DNA from: Palsa-1392 sp963819975
Lineage (GTDB): Bacteria; Verrucomicrobiota; Verrucomicrobiia; Chthoniobacterales; UBA10450
Assembly (NCBI GenBank): GCA_963819975.1
Contig: CAWFYE010000007.1
Location: forward strand, 744,001 to 808,000
Length of the DNA stretch: 64,000 nt
Direction: 5' to 3'
In this document: piece by piece, positions 33,727 to 41,695 of the stretch
How positions within the stretch are numbered: position 1 is the stretch's first letter
How the letters are laid out: every line of letters begins with the position of its first letter
Made by a program: the position numbers and the translations under genes
The notes under the pieces: generated by a model
Told to the model about the DNA's origin: nothing
What the model saw: the letters and a program-made list of their open reading frames with translations, nothing else
The model's database searches: none

Positions 33727-34491
33727 TTAGGCCAGAGCGGGTTCGGTGATGTCTTCGCGCACCCAGTCGTAGCCTTTTTCTTCCAGTTGCAGGGCCAGAT
33801 CCTTGCCGCCGCTCAGTTCAATTCGTCCTTTTACCATCACGTGCACGTGATCGGGCACGATGTAATTCAAAAGCCGCTGATAGTGCGTGATGAGAAGGAC
33901 GCCGAGTTTCGGGCCGCGGAGCGAGTTCACCCCTTGGGCGACGATTTTCAGGGCGTCGATGTCGAGCCCGCTATCGGTCTCGTCGAGAACTGCATATTTC
34001 GGCTCGAGCATGGCCAATTGCAGAATCTCGTTCCGCTTTTTCTCGCCGCCCGAAAACCCTTCGTTGACGGAGCGCGAAGTGAAGGAGCGATCCATTCCAA
34101 GCAGGTCCATCTTTTTGTAAAGTTTCGCGTAGTAGTCGGTCGCCTCCAGTTCCTCGCCCTCGGGCATGCGCGCCTGCACGGCGGCGCGGAGGAAATTGGC
34201 GATCGTGACGCCGGGGATTTCGCTTGGGTATTGAAAAGCCATGAAGAGGCCGTTGCGGGCGCGTTCGTCGGGCTCTGCCTCGAAAATATTTTCTCCGTCC
34301 ATCAGCACGGAACCCGAGGTAACGGTGTAATCCGGATGGCCGGCGAGAACCTTGGCGAGCGTGCTCTTGCCAGAGCCGTTGGGTCCCATAATGGCATGCA
34401 CTTCTCCCTTCGGCACGGTGAGGCTGAGACCGCGAATGATCTCCTGCTCGCCGATCGAAACGTGTAAATCCTGAATGACCAATTGATCCAT
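33727..34491 (-). CDS. sufC: Fe-S assembly ATPase SufC
   Basis: 254 residues from the ATG at 34491, chosen because the longer frame adds a non-native segment outside the ABC fold. Walker A is IMGPNGSGKSTLAKVLAG, the signature FSGGEKKRNEILQ and Walker B YAVLDETDSGLDIDAL, all SufC-specific. It is the ATPase of the SufBCD scaffold, cytoplasmic. First gene of the suf operon, with the promoter expected in the 131 bases before it that it shares divergently with the nucleotidyltransferase. Confidence 0.96.
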   Translation of the reverse strand: MDQLVIQDLHVSIGEQEIIRGLSLTVPKGEVHAIMGPNGSGKSTLAKVLAGHPDYTVTSGSVLMDGENIFEAEPDERARNGLFMAFQYPSEIPGVTIANFLRAAVQARMPEGEELEATDYYAKLYKKMDLLGMDRSFTSRSVNEGFSGGEKKRNEILQLAMLEPKYAVLDETDSGLDIDALKIVAQGVNSLRGPKLGVLLITHYQRLLNYIVPDHVHVMVKGRIELSGGKDLALQLEEKGYDWVREDITEPALA

Positions 34492-34622
34492 AATTGCGAA
34501 ACGCAAGATAAGCCGATTTTGGCCCTTTGGCGAACGCCGAGACAGTCGCCACCCCCGGGTGCATTTCCGCGGCGCAGGATGGGTGGTTGTCGAAAAATTC
34601 CAGGCAGCTAGTTTCGAGGCTA

Positions 34623-35333
34623 ATGAAGGACACCGAGGCATTGCGGGCTTTTGTTCTCTGCGGCGGCCTCGGCACGCGCCTCCGATCCGTGGTAAGCGAT
34701 CGTCCCAAGTCGATGGCGCTGATCGGCGATGTGCCGTTTCTGCAATTGCTCCTCCGCCGGCTGAAGGCCCAAGGAGTGGAGGAAGTGATTCTCGGTACGG
34801 GGTATCGGGCGGATCAAATCGAAGGCTTTTTTGGAAACGGGGAGCAGATTGGCCTTCGGCTACATTATTCCCACGAGCGTGCACCCCTTGGGACCGGCGG
34901 CGCGCTCAAGCTGGCGGAGGCGGTGCTCAGCGATCCGGCGTTGGTGCTGAATGGTGACAGCTATGTCGAATGGAATCTCGCGTCGATGGCGGATCTCTTT
35001 CAAGAAAAGAAGGCCGACATCGTGATGGTCCTGCAGGAGGTTCCCGATGTGAGCCGCTACGGCAGTGTCACGGTCAATTCCGGAGGACGGATTGCCGAAT
35101 TTGTCGAAAAAGGATCGCTCGCTGGTGAGGGTTTGATCAACGCCGGGATTTACCTCTTGCGGAAAGAGATTGTGAGCGACCTCGCGGCTGGCAGTGCGAT
35201 TTCGCTGGAGCGCGATGTCTTCCCGAGGTTTTTAGGAAAGAAATTCTACGGACTGGTTTCGCGCGGCATCTTCATCGACATCGGCGTTCCGGCCGATCTG
35301 GAACGGGCTCAGACCGTGCTCCAATCCGTCTGA
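34623..35333 (+). CDS. sugar-1-phosphate nucleotidyltransferase (HddC-like)
   Basis: 236 residues from the ATG at 34623. N-terminal signature FVLCGGLGTRLRSVVSDRPKSMALIG is that of nucleotidyltransferases, with APLGTGGALKLAE and ALVLNGDSYVEWN later. The closest family pattern is D-glycero-D-manno-heptose 1-phosphate guanylyltransferase, which makes GDP-heptose for surface glycans. A mannose or glucose-1-phosphate role is possible; substrate is not certain. It sits at the boundary of housekeeping and accessory DNA and would suit the downstream glycan cluster. Convergent with the adenylation gene, 7 bases apart. Confidence 0.8.
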   Translation: MKDTEALRAFVLCGGLGTRLRSVVSDRPKSMALIGDVPFLQLLLRRLKAQGVEEVILGTGYRADQIEGFFGNGEQIGLRLHYSHERAPLGTGGALKLAEAVLSDPALVLNGDSYVEWNLASMADLFQEKKADIVMVLQEVPDVSRYGSVTVNSGGRIAEFVEKGSLAGEGLINAGIYLLRKEIVSDLAAGSAISLERDVFPRFLGKKFYGLVSRGIFIDIGVPADLERAQTVLQSV

Positions 35334-35340
35334 GCCATCC

Positions 35341-36930
35341 TCATTTCTGGACCGGAGTCAGTTCTCCAACCAAACGCCGGCGATCGATCTTGCCGTTGTC
35401 GGTCCGGGGAAGCGAATCCCGGAATTCGATCTTCTCCGGCACCATGTAGGCCGGCAACTTCTCCGCACAGTGTTGCTTCAGCTGCATCGAGTCGAGAGAG
35501 CCACTGTTGGCGATCGTGACGACGGCGTGAATCGTATTCCCGATCGCCTCGTCCGGGATGGGCAGAGCGACAGCTTCGTCGACCGCTGGATGCGCCACCA
35601 TGACCGCCTCGATTTCGCCTAACTCCACCCGATAGCCACGGGTTTTGATCATGTGATCCTTACGCCCCACGAACAAGTAATCCCCCTTTTCATCGAGCGT
35701 CACCCAATCGCCGGTGCAGTAAAGTTTTTCCTCCCGACCGGCCGCAAATGGGTTCGGTATGAACGACGCCGCGGTGTTTTCGGGGCGTCCGTAGTAGCCT
35801 TGCATAACGGTCGAGCCCCGCGCGTAGAGAAGCCCTTCTTCGCCCGGTCCCGTGACTTTTTTGCCCTCGGCGTTGATCGCAACGAGATCGGTGTTGGCGC
35901 AGGCTTTACCGATCGGAATGGGCGCTGTTTCTTCCGGCGAAAGCGGCTCCACTTCGTAATAAGCGCACACGTTCGTCTCGGTCGGTCCGTAAAGGTTGGC
36001 GTAGCGCTTGCCGGGGAGCTTTTCCATCAACGCCCGCAGGTGTTTGGTCGGAAAGACTTCGCCCGCGAAGAGGACTATCCGCAGGGCTGACAAGTCGCGT
36101 TCCTCGAGTTTGCCACGGGCTTGGAGGAGCGTCAGAACCATCGGCACGGAGTACCATACGGTGATCTTTTGGTCCTGGATAAACGACGAAAGCTGGAGGG
36201 GAAAAACGGAAAGCCCCTCCGGCACGAGTGAGATCGCGGCGCCCGCCGCCGCGGCGACGAAAATATCGAAAACCGACAGGTCGAAATTGAACGGAGCGTG
36301 ATTTGAAAGCCGGTCTTCCGCCGTGATCCCGAAGGTCGCCACGCTCCAATTCACAAAGGTCAGCGCATTGAGATGAGAGAGCATGACGCCTTTCGGCGTG
36401 CCCGTAGAACCGGAAGTGAAGAGGATATAGGCGAGGTCATGATCGACCGCAGCGATCGTCGGATCCTCTACGGAAAAGGAGGGAAGTGCGTCGGCGAATA
36501 TAAGAACCGGCAGCGGAAGCGCGGTTTCCGGAGCCTGATCAACGAAAAAAATCGCATTCATCGGGCACTCGTCGTGAAAGCTCGCGCCTAACTTCTGATA
36601 AAGCGCATGGCTCGTCACGAGCGCGCGAAAGCCGCACTGGCGTCCGATTTCCTCTAGCCGCATGCCCGGAGCATTGGCGTCGACTGGGACGTAACAAGCG
36701 CCCGATTTCATGATTCCGAAAATGCTCGCGATCGCGGAAGGCGATTTGTGCAGGTAGAGACCGACGCGGTCTCCACGTTGCACCCCATTGGCAAGCAGGG
36801 CATGCGCGATCTGGTTACTCAGCCGGTCCAGTTCGCCGTAGGTCAATGATTGATCGCGCAGTCGAACAGCTTCCGACTCCGGTCGACGAGCCGCACTTTC
36901 GGTGAGGAGTTGATGTAAGAGGAATGGCAT
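35341..36930 (-). CDS. free-standing amino acid adenylation enzyme
   Basis: A 529-residue adenylate-forming enzyme with NRPS-style A-domain motifs: LAYILFTSGSTGTPKGVMLSH (A3), ANLYGPTETNV (A5), KLYCTGDWV (A7), MIKTRGYRVELGEIEAV (A8) and NGKIDRRRL with the catalytic lysine (A10). It lacks condensation or carrier domains. Such enzymes activate an amino acid as an adenylate and pass it to a carrier protein, as DltA does. The closest visible carrier is the ACP at 53491. The amino acid cannot be told. It faces away from the halogenase gene, so the 588-base gap at 36931-37518 would carry both promoters. Confidence 0.87.
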   Translation of the reverse strand: MPFLLHQLLTESAARRPESEAVRLRDQSLTYGELDRLSNQIAHALLANGVQRGDRVGLYLHKSPSAIASIFGIMKSGACYVPVDANAPGMRLEEIGRQCGFRALVTSHALYQKLGASFHDECPMNAIFFVDQAPETALPLPVLIFADALPSFSVEDPTIAAVDHDLAYILFTSGSTGTPKGVMLSHLNALTFVNWSVATFGITAEDRLSNHAPFNFDLSVFDIFVAAAAGAAISLVPEGLSVFPLQLSSFIQDQKITVWYSVPMVLTLLQARGKLEERDLSALRIVLFAGEVFPTKHLRALMEKLPGKRYANLYGPTETNVCAYYEVEPLSPEETAPIPIGKACANTDLVAINAEGKKVTGPGEEGLLYARGSTVMQGYYGRPENTAASFIPNPFAAGREEKLYCTGDWVTLDEKGDYLFVGRKDHMIKTRGYRVELGEIEAVMVAHPAVDEAVALPIPDEAIGNTIHAVVTIANSGSLDSMQLKQHCAEKLPAYMVPEKIEFRDSLPRTDNGKIDRRRLVGELTPVQK

Positions 36931-37518
36931 AATGTCGAGGACTTTAAGTCACAGAATGATCCTTCAATTTCGTGGGACGGCGCTCACGGCTCGCTGGCTA
37001 GGATTCTGCTCTTTAGAGCCAGGTTGTTCGACAATGAGTGAAAAATCCACGATTCAAGCGGGTAAAAGTTACAAGCGCAACCGGACTGGCGTCGAACGAC
37101 CGGCCTGCGGCCGGCTCGCGTGTCCCGGCTGGATTGGTTTCCCGGTCCCAGCCCAGACCGTTTTATTACATTTTGCCAACGCGGTCAACCGGCGATGACT
37201 TACGGTGCTATCCTCTTGGTGAATTGCACGAGCAGACGTGTTCTAGCGGTTCAGAATAATGCGTCCAACCGAAGGAGCGGAGGCGTAAAGGTTGACATTC
37301 GATGCTAAATTTTAATAGACTGGTTCAACATTTGTTGCCGACCCGTTCCGTTTCCCAATGGGAGGGAACACAGCACGATTCCGATGTAGCTAAGCAAATT
37401 CTCGCTGTTTTTGTATTTTTGGGCCTCTGCGGCCCGCCAAATCCTGGGGAAGCAGGCAGCAACGAATGAACATCTGAAGCAAAAGCCAGTTTCGGAGCAC
37501 AACGACTTTAAATTCTTT
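36931..37518. promoter_or_regulatory. 588-base intergenic region between adenylation and halogenase genes
   Basis: Short open frames here do not look like proteins. The region has a perfect hairpin (CCGGCC at 37100-37105, GGCCGG at 37109-37114) and a sigma70-like element near 37292. It becomes A/T-rich toward the halogenase gene. It is the largest non-coding space in the window. Confidence 0.5.
37292..37321 (+). promoter_or_regulatory. putative sigma70-type promoter for the halogenase gene
   Basis: A perfect TTGACA at 37292-37297 is followed 18 bases later by TAGACT, a 4-of-6 match to TATAAT, inside A/T-rich sequence. The position, about 200 bases before the halogenase ATG, would leave a long leader. 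Consistent with, but not proof of, a promoter. Confidence 0.35.
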
Positions 37519-38799
37519 ATGAAAAAACGACAGGTGATCATTATTGGCGCCGGGCCAGGGGGCGCGGCGACGGCGCTTCATCTTATTCAATCAGGTATCA
37601 AGCCGCTCCTCATCGAACGGCAAAGCTTTCCGCGGTTTCACATCGGCGAGTCACTGACCGGCGAGTGCGGCAACGCTATCCGGAAACTTGATCTTGAAGA
37701 GCAACTCCAGGCTCAGAATTACCCGGTCAAATACGGGGTCAACGTCTACAATCCTCACGGCACGCCTTTCTGGGTTGAAGTGAAAAAGCGCTGCCCCGAG
37801 ACCAACGCCATGCTGCCGAATTCAACCTGGTCGGTTACGCGGAGCAGCTTCGATAAGATTCTGCTCGATGCCGCACTCGCGCGCGGGGCCGAGTACATGC
37901 AGTGCGAGGCGGTCGCGCCGATCCAAGAGGATGACCGAATCGTCGGTCTGCAGATCCGCACCGAAAGCGGAACGCTCGAGAACCTGCGTTGTGAGGTCCT
38001 GGTCGATTGTTCGGGCCAGGGAACGTTCCTTGCCAACCGCGGCATCACCGGGCCCAAGGTCAAGGGAAGCTATGCCAACCAGATCGGTATCTATTCCCAG
38101 ATTGAAGACATGACACTCGATTTCGGCGAGGAACCTTCGAAGCAATTCGGGAACACGCTGATCTTTTACAAGGAACGCGACCACTGGAGCTGGACCATCC
38201 CGCTTTCTCGCAACCTTGTGAGTGTTGGCGTCGTCGCGCCTGCGGCCTATTTCAAGGCGCAGGGACTCGATAAGACGGAGTATCTCCGCAAGGAAATGGT
38301 GAACCTGAATCCGGAATTGACCCGCCGGATCACGAAGACTTCGTTCGTCGAGGAAGTCCGCTCGGTCACCAGTTACAACTATGCGGCGAGCAACTACACC
38401 GGGAAGGGCTTTGTCTGTGTCGGTGACGCGCATCAGTTCACCGATCCAATTTTCTCTTTCGGTGTCTTTCTCGCGATGAAGGAAGGCGAGCTCGCGGCCG
38501 ATGCGATCACAAAACATCTCGGTGAAGAGGGCGGTACGAATGGTAATCCCTTCGCCGACTATGAAGCGGTGACCTCTGAGGGCCAGGATGCGATTCGTGA
38601 TCTCATCGATACCTTCTGGGAATATCCGCTCGTCTTCACTCGCATGGCTTCAGGGGCGGCTCAGGATGACATTACCGATCTTTTTGCAGGACGAGTCTAT
38701 GGTGACCTGATGCGGAATAACGCTTCTCGTGTCGCCATGCGCCGCCTCTTGGCCAATCGTCGCGGCGAGGCAGAGGTTCCTAGCGGAGCCGCTGCCTAG
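37519..38799 (+). CDS. flavin-dependent halogenase-like FAD oxidoreductase
   Basis: 426 residues from the ATG at 37519. The FAD fold begins VIIIGAGPGGAATALHLIQSG. The halogenase marker W-x-W-x-I-P is present at W223-S-W225-T-I-P228. The later piece GDAHQFTDPIFSFGVFLAMKEG is the second FAD-binding signature. Members with WxWxIP chlorinate or brominate phenols, pyrroles or indoles, often while the substrate is bound to a carrier protein; related proteins lacking it are simple monooxygenases. A flavin reductase is not seen nearby. Its place beside an adenylation gene and sulfotransferases suggests a tailoring step. Substrate is not determined. Confidence 0.78.
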   Translation: MKKRQVIIIGAGPGGAATALHLIQSGIKPLLIERQSFPRFHIGESLTGECGNAIRKLDLEEQLQAQNYPVKYGVNVYNPHGTPFWVEVKKRCPETNAMLPNSTWSVTRSSFDKILLDAALARGAEYMQCEAVAPIQEDDRIVGLQIRTESGTLENLRCEVLVDCSGQGTFLANRGITGPKVKGSYANQIGIYSQIEDMTLDFGEEPSKQFGNTLIFYKERDHWSWTIPLSRNLVSVGVVAPAAYFKAQGLDKTEYLRKEMVNLNPELTRRITKTSFVEEVRSVTSYNYAASNYTGKGFVCVGDAHQFTDPIFSFGVFLAMKEGELAADAITKHLGEEGGTNGNPFADYEAVTSEGQDAIRDLIDTFWEYPLVFTRMASGAAQDDITDLFAGRVYGDLMRNNASRVAMRRLLANRRGEAEVPSGAAA

Positions 38800-38874
38800 G
38801 GTCGAGGCAAACACTCCCTGCTTGGGCGCACAGGGCAGTTGCCCCTCGAAAGCGCTGCCCCTATGATGAAAGCA

Positions 38875-39696
38875 ATGGATCAACGGGCACTCATCTTTCT
38901 GCACATTCCGAAGACGGCCGGGACGACCCTCAATCGGATCATCGAATGGCAGTATAATCCCCTCTCCATTTTCACGATGGATCCGTACCGCATTCGGGCT
39001 ACGCCTGAGCGGCTGAAGCAGTTGTCGGAAGCTCGCCGCCGGCGTTTGCGAATGGTGCGCGGACACTTCTACTACGGGGTCCACGAGTATCTGCCGCAGG
39101 AATCGACCTACATTACGATGCTGCGCGAGCCCGTCGCCCGCTTTCTGTCGGCTTACTATTTTCTGCAGCGCCGGCCGCTTCATCCAATGCACCGAAAAGT
39201 GAAAAGCGAGAGGATCGGTGTTGAGGATTTCATTCGTCTCACTCCGCAGCGCCAAAATTTGCAATGCAGCCTGATCGCGGGAATCAAGAGCAATGGAAAA
39301 TGCGAAGAGAGCACTCTGGAGATAGCGAAAGAGAATCTCGCCAAATCATTCAGCATCGTGGGCCTGAGCGAGCGCTTTGAGGAAAGCCTCATGTTGATCG
39401 CGAAAACATTCGACTGGGAGATACCCTTTTACGAAAATCGCAAGGTTTCCAAAACGCGTCCGAAGGTAGAATCGAGCGCGGTGGAAATGATCAAGGAACA
39501 TAATCGCCTCGACCTGGAGCTTTACGAGTTCGGGAAAGGCTTGTTCGAAGCCAGCCTGGCCAAAAAGGAGAACGAAGTCAGGGAGGGGCTGGCTGAATTT
39601 CGCACCCTCTCGAAACCGACTTCCATCGAGAGCTTTTATAAGTCGACTGTCGGAGCCGGTCGATTCTTGATGACCAAGATAGCATCCGCTGTATGA
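38875..39696 (+). CDS. sulfotransferase, type A copy 1
   Basis: 273 residues from the ATG at 38875, chosen because the paralogue at 55762 starts at the same place (MDQRALIFLHIPKTAGTT versus MDREALIFLHIPKTAGTT). The PAPS 5'-phosphosulfate loop HIPKTAGTT and the 3'-phosphate segment LREPVARFLSAYYF define a Sulfotransfer_2-type enzyme. It transfers sulfate from PAPS to a hydroxyl or amino group; membrane anchors are absent, so it is cytoplasmic. It is highly similar to the copy at 55762, except for the variable C-terminal tail. First of four sulfotransferases in this cluster. Confidence 0.86.
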   Translation: MDQRALIFLHIPKTAGTTLNRIIEWQYNPLSIFTMDPYRIRATPERLKQLSEARRRRLRMVRGHFYYGVHEYLPQESTYITMLREPVARFLSAYYFLQRRPLHPMHRKVKSERIGVEDFIRLTPQRQNLQCSLIAGIKSNGKCEESTLEIAKENLAKSFSIVGLSERFEESLMLIAKTFDWEIPFYENRKVSKTRPKVESSAVEMIKEHNRLDLELYEFGKGLFEASLAKKENEVREGLAEFRTLSKPTSIESFYKSTVGAGRFLMTKIASAV

Positions 39697-39837
39697 GAAA
39701 GAGAAGTATCCATTTTCCGGTATTCGGTCGATTCCGGTTAGCCAGAGTGAATCATCTGTCGAAAAGCTAATGGCCGCCGGAGTCGATGCGGCCTTGGAGG
39801 TCGCGAAAGAACGGGGGCACGGAGCAGGGGTGCAAGT

Positions 39838-40203
39838 TTGCGCGCGACATCACAAATTTCTTCGATAGGCATCGCAGGCCCGACGGCTTGCCCTAGCCAC
39901 CTCAGTTCTTCGCCGGCGCGTCTGCCTTGCTGGGTGTCCGCTCTCCGGATTTTCTTCGTCGTAGCGACTCTGGCCTGCTGCGCAACTCCCCAGCTTTGCG
40001 CGCTGAGCGGGCCTCCTCTCCGGACCGGGCTCTGGGTTACCCAAAAGCTGCCCAATGGCACTGCGGCCTTTGACGAGTTTTCTTCTCAGGTGCGGATCAA
40101 TCCTAATCTGGAAGGTATATGTCTGCATATCCCGTGGGCGTGGATTGTCTATGAGCGTGATTTCACGCGCATCACCGAAGGAAAATACCGTCAGCGACGA
40201 TGA
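39838..40203 (+). pseudogene. truncated remnant of a secreted protein gene
   Basis: The frame holds a signal-peptide-like stretch (RIFFVVATLACCATPQLCALS) and a further piece ending VRINPNLEGICLHIPWAWIVYER, which recalls the first beta-strand/alpha-helix of TIM-barrel glycosidase-like proteins ('NPN..G..LHIPW'). Those proteins usually go on for several hundred residues; here the frame stops at 40203, over the start of the sulfotransferase. It is best read as a 5' remnant left when the sulfotransferase copy joined it. About 140 bases upstream (39697-39837) hold nothing I recognise. Confidence 0.4.
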
Positions 40204-41099
40204 GCGATCAGCCGAACCCGCCACTGACGAAACAATCTGCAGAAAGCAGCTCCGCGGCGCGTCACGGAATTGAAGAAGCAGTCATCTTTCTTCATCTTCC
40301 CAAAACCGCCGGGACAACCGTCAATCGTTTGATCGAGTGGGAGTATCCGCTCAAGGAGATATATTCCGTCGACCCGGTCCTGTACGAATGGTCGGCTGCG
40401 CATCTGCGCAGGCTTTCGCCCGAACGACTCAGAAAAATCCGGATGTTCAAGGGCCACATGACGTTCGGCCTGCACGAAGTCCTTCCCCAACCGGCGACCT
40501 ACATCACGGTCTTACGGGATCCAGTCGATCGGTACATCTCCGCTTTTTACTTTATGAGCAGCTACAAGCTGCATCCGCTATACTGGAAGCTTCGGCGTGA
40601 GAAGTGGACCCTGGAGGATTTTGTTAGGCGCTCGCCAAGAAGTGACGTCCAATGTAAGATTCTCGCTGGAGCTGGGTATCGGGAGCCTTGTACGGCGGAG
40701 ATCTGTGAAACAGCCAAGGGAAACCTGATCCGATATTTTAGTGTAGTCGGCCTGTCTGAGCGTTTCGAAGAAAGCCTGGCGCTGATGAAGCTGCGATTTG
40801 GGTGGAAACTGCAACGCTATTCGAGCTTTAACGTGACTCGCACCCGGCCGAAGAAGGCCGATATTCCTCAATCGACTCTCGATTTGATTGCGGAGAAAAA
40901 CTCCTTTGATATGTCGCTCCACGAGTTCGCAGCAAACATATTTCAGGCTGCCGTCGACACACACGCAGCCGAGGTTGGCCAGATCAGGCGTGAGTTGGAA
41001 TCGGCGCGGGCGCGAACTCAGACTCCGTTTGGCGCGGCGCTATTTTCGATCCGTGCGGCTGGACGGAAAGCTATTAGCAGGGCTTACTCCAGTATTTAA
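40200..41099 (+). CDS. sulfotransferase, type B copy 1
   Basis: A 299-residue protein. PAPS-binding segments HLPKTAGTTVNRLIEWEY and VLRDPVDRYISAFYFM are intact. It differs from the type A copies in sequence and in having an extra C-terminal coiled tail of about 45 residues (EVGQIRRELESARART). The second copy at 57747 shares most of its length. The 22 bases before both ATGs are also nearly alike, after which similarity is lost, marking the left edge of the duplicated unit. Target of sulfation is unknown. Confidence 0.86.
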   Translation: MSDQPNPPLTKQSAESSSAARHGIEEAVIFLHLPKTAGTTVNRLIEWEYPLKEIYSVDPVLYEWSAAHLRRLSPERLRKIRMFKGHMTFGLHEVLPQPATYITVLRDPVDRYISAFYFMSSYKLHPLYWKLRREKWTLEDFVRRSPRSDVQCKILAGAGYREPCTAEICETAKGNLIRYFSVVGLSERFEESLALMKLRFGWKLQRYSSFNVTRTRPKKADIPQSTLDLIAEKNSFDMSLHEFAANIFQAAVDTHAAEVGQIRRELESARARTQTPFGAALFSIRAAGRKAISRAYSSI

Positions 41100-41149
41100 G
41101 GCAGGGTTTTCAGTGATACTCTTCGACGGCCTAACGGGAGAAAGTCAGA

Positions 41150-41521
41150 TTAGTGGAGCGGAAAGTTGAGGCGGTAATTGAGGTAGGCCGCGACGAGCGA
41201 GCAGACGAGGAGTGCGGCCGAAAGCAGCATCTTGAGAGGCGGATTCTTCACTCGAAAATGGGTGAAGATCGCCACCGCCATCAGGACCGCAATCATCAAT
41301 CCGCCGAAGATCGCGGCCCGCGGCCGATTGATACCGATCAGAAGCAGAATCGAGCCGGTGATCTTCAGAATCGCCAGGAAATCGCGTAACCAACTTGGCA
41401 GCTTGCAATTCGGCAGCTTGTCTTGTTTGAACTCGTCCGGGATACTGGAATAGCGCACGCCCCAAACGAAAAAGATCGAGGCGGCAACGAACGCCTGTAG
41501 GAAGATAGCAACTTCATGCAT
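41150..41521 (-). CDS. DoxX-like membrane protein
   Basis: 123 residues from the ATG at 41521 (a start at 41572 would add an unlikely leader). Four membrane helices: VAIFLQAFVAASIFFVWGV, LAILKITGSILLLIG, AIFGGLMIAVLMAVAIF and LLSAALLVCSLVAAYL. The pattern is that of the DoxX/DoxD superfamily. It is on the opposite strand from its neighbours in a cluster of mostly plus-strand genes. A GCCTAACG motif lies in the 50-base gap (41129), the only copy after 28.5 kb. Confidence 0.65.
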   Translation of the reverse strand: MHEVAIFLQAFVAASIFFVWGVRYSSIPDEFKQDKLPNCKLPSWLRDFLAILKITGSILLLIGINRPRAAIFGGLMIAVLMAVAIFTHFRVKNPPLKMLLSAALLVCSLVAAYLNYRLNFPLH

Positions 41522-41695
41522 GGTGGGAGGCTTATGCAATGGGCACGGAATTTGGGCAACAAAAAATCGCAATTTGAAATCGATCCTTGGCGTCGCTGGC
41601 CGCGGCCGCTATAAGTGCCGGATGACATCGGCTCCCCGAGCTTTCAACCTACTAACAGCAGACCTCCAAGCCGATCGCGAGTGAATGCTGTCGGG

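Larger units (their letters stand above)
711..41136. repeat. dispersed 9-mer family TCGTTAGGC (core CGTTAGGC)
   Basis: Exact CGTTAGGC copies on the plus strand begin at 711, 5291, 9044, 9188, 9867, 12072, 12186, 13636, 16523, 17930 and 25262. On the minus strand, exact copies (GCCTAACG) begin at 5771, 8397, 10017, 14780, 15147, 16843, 24659, 28443 and 41129. Seventeen of the twenty are preceded by T in motif orientation. Near matches with GTTAGGC occur at 6981, 7542, 17369, 24157, 33726, 35617, 36586, 40623 and 43923. Copies fall in several reading frames (Ser-Leu-Gly, Val-Arg-Pro, Pro-Asn) and in intergenic DNA. A count near 2-3 would be expected by base composition. Confidence 0.75.
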
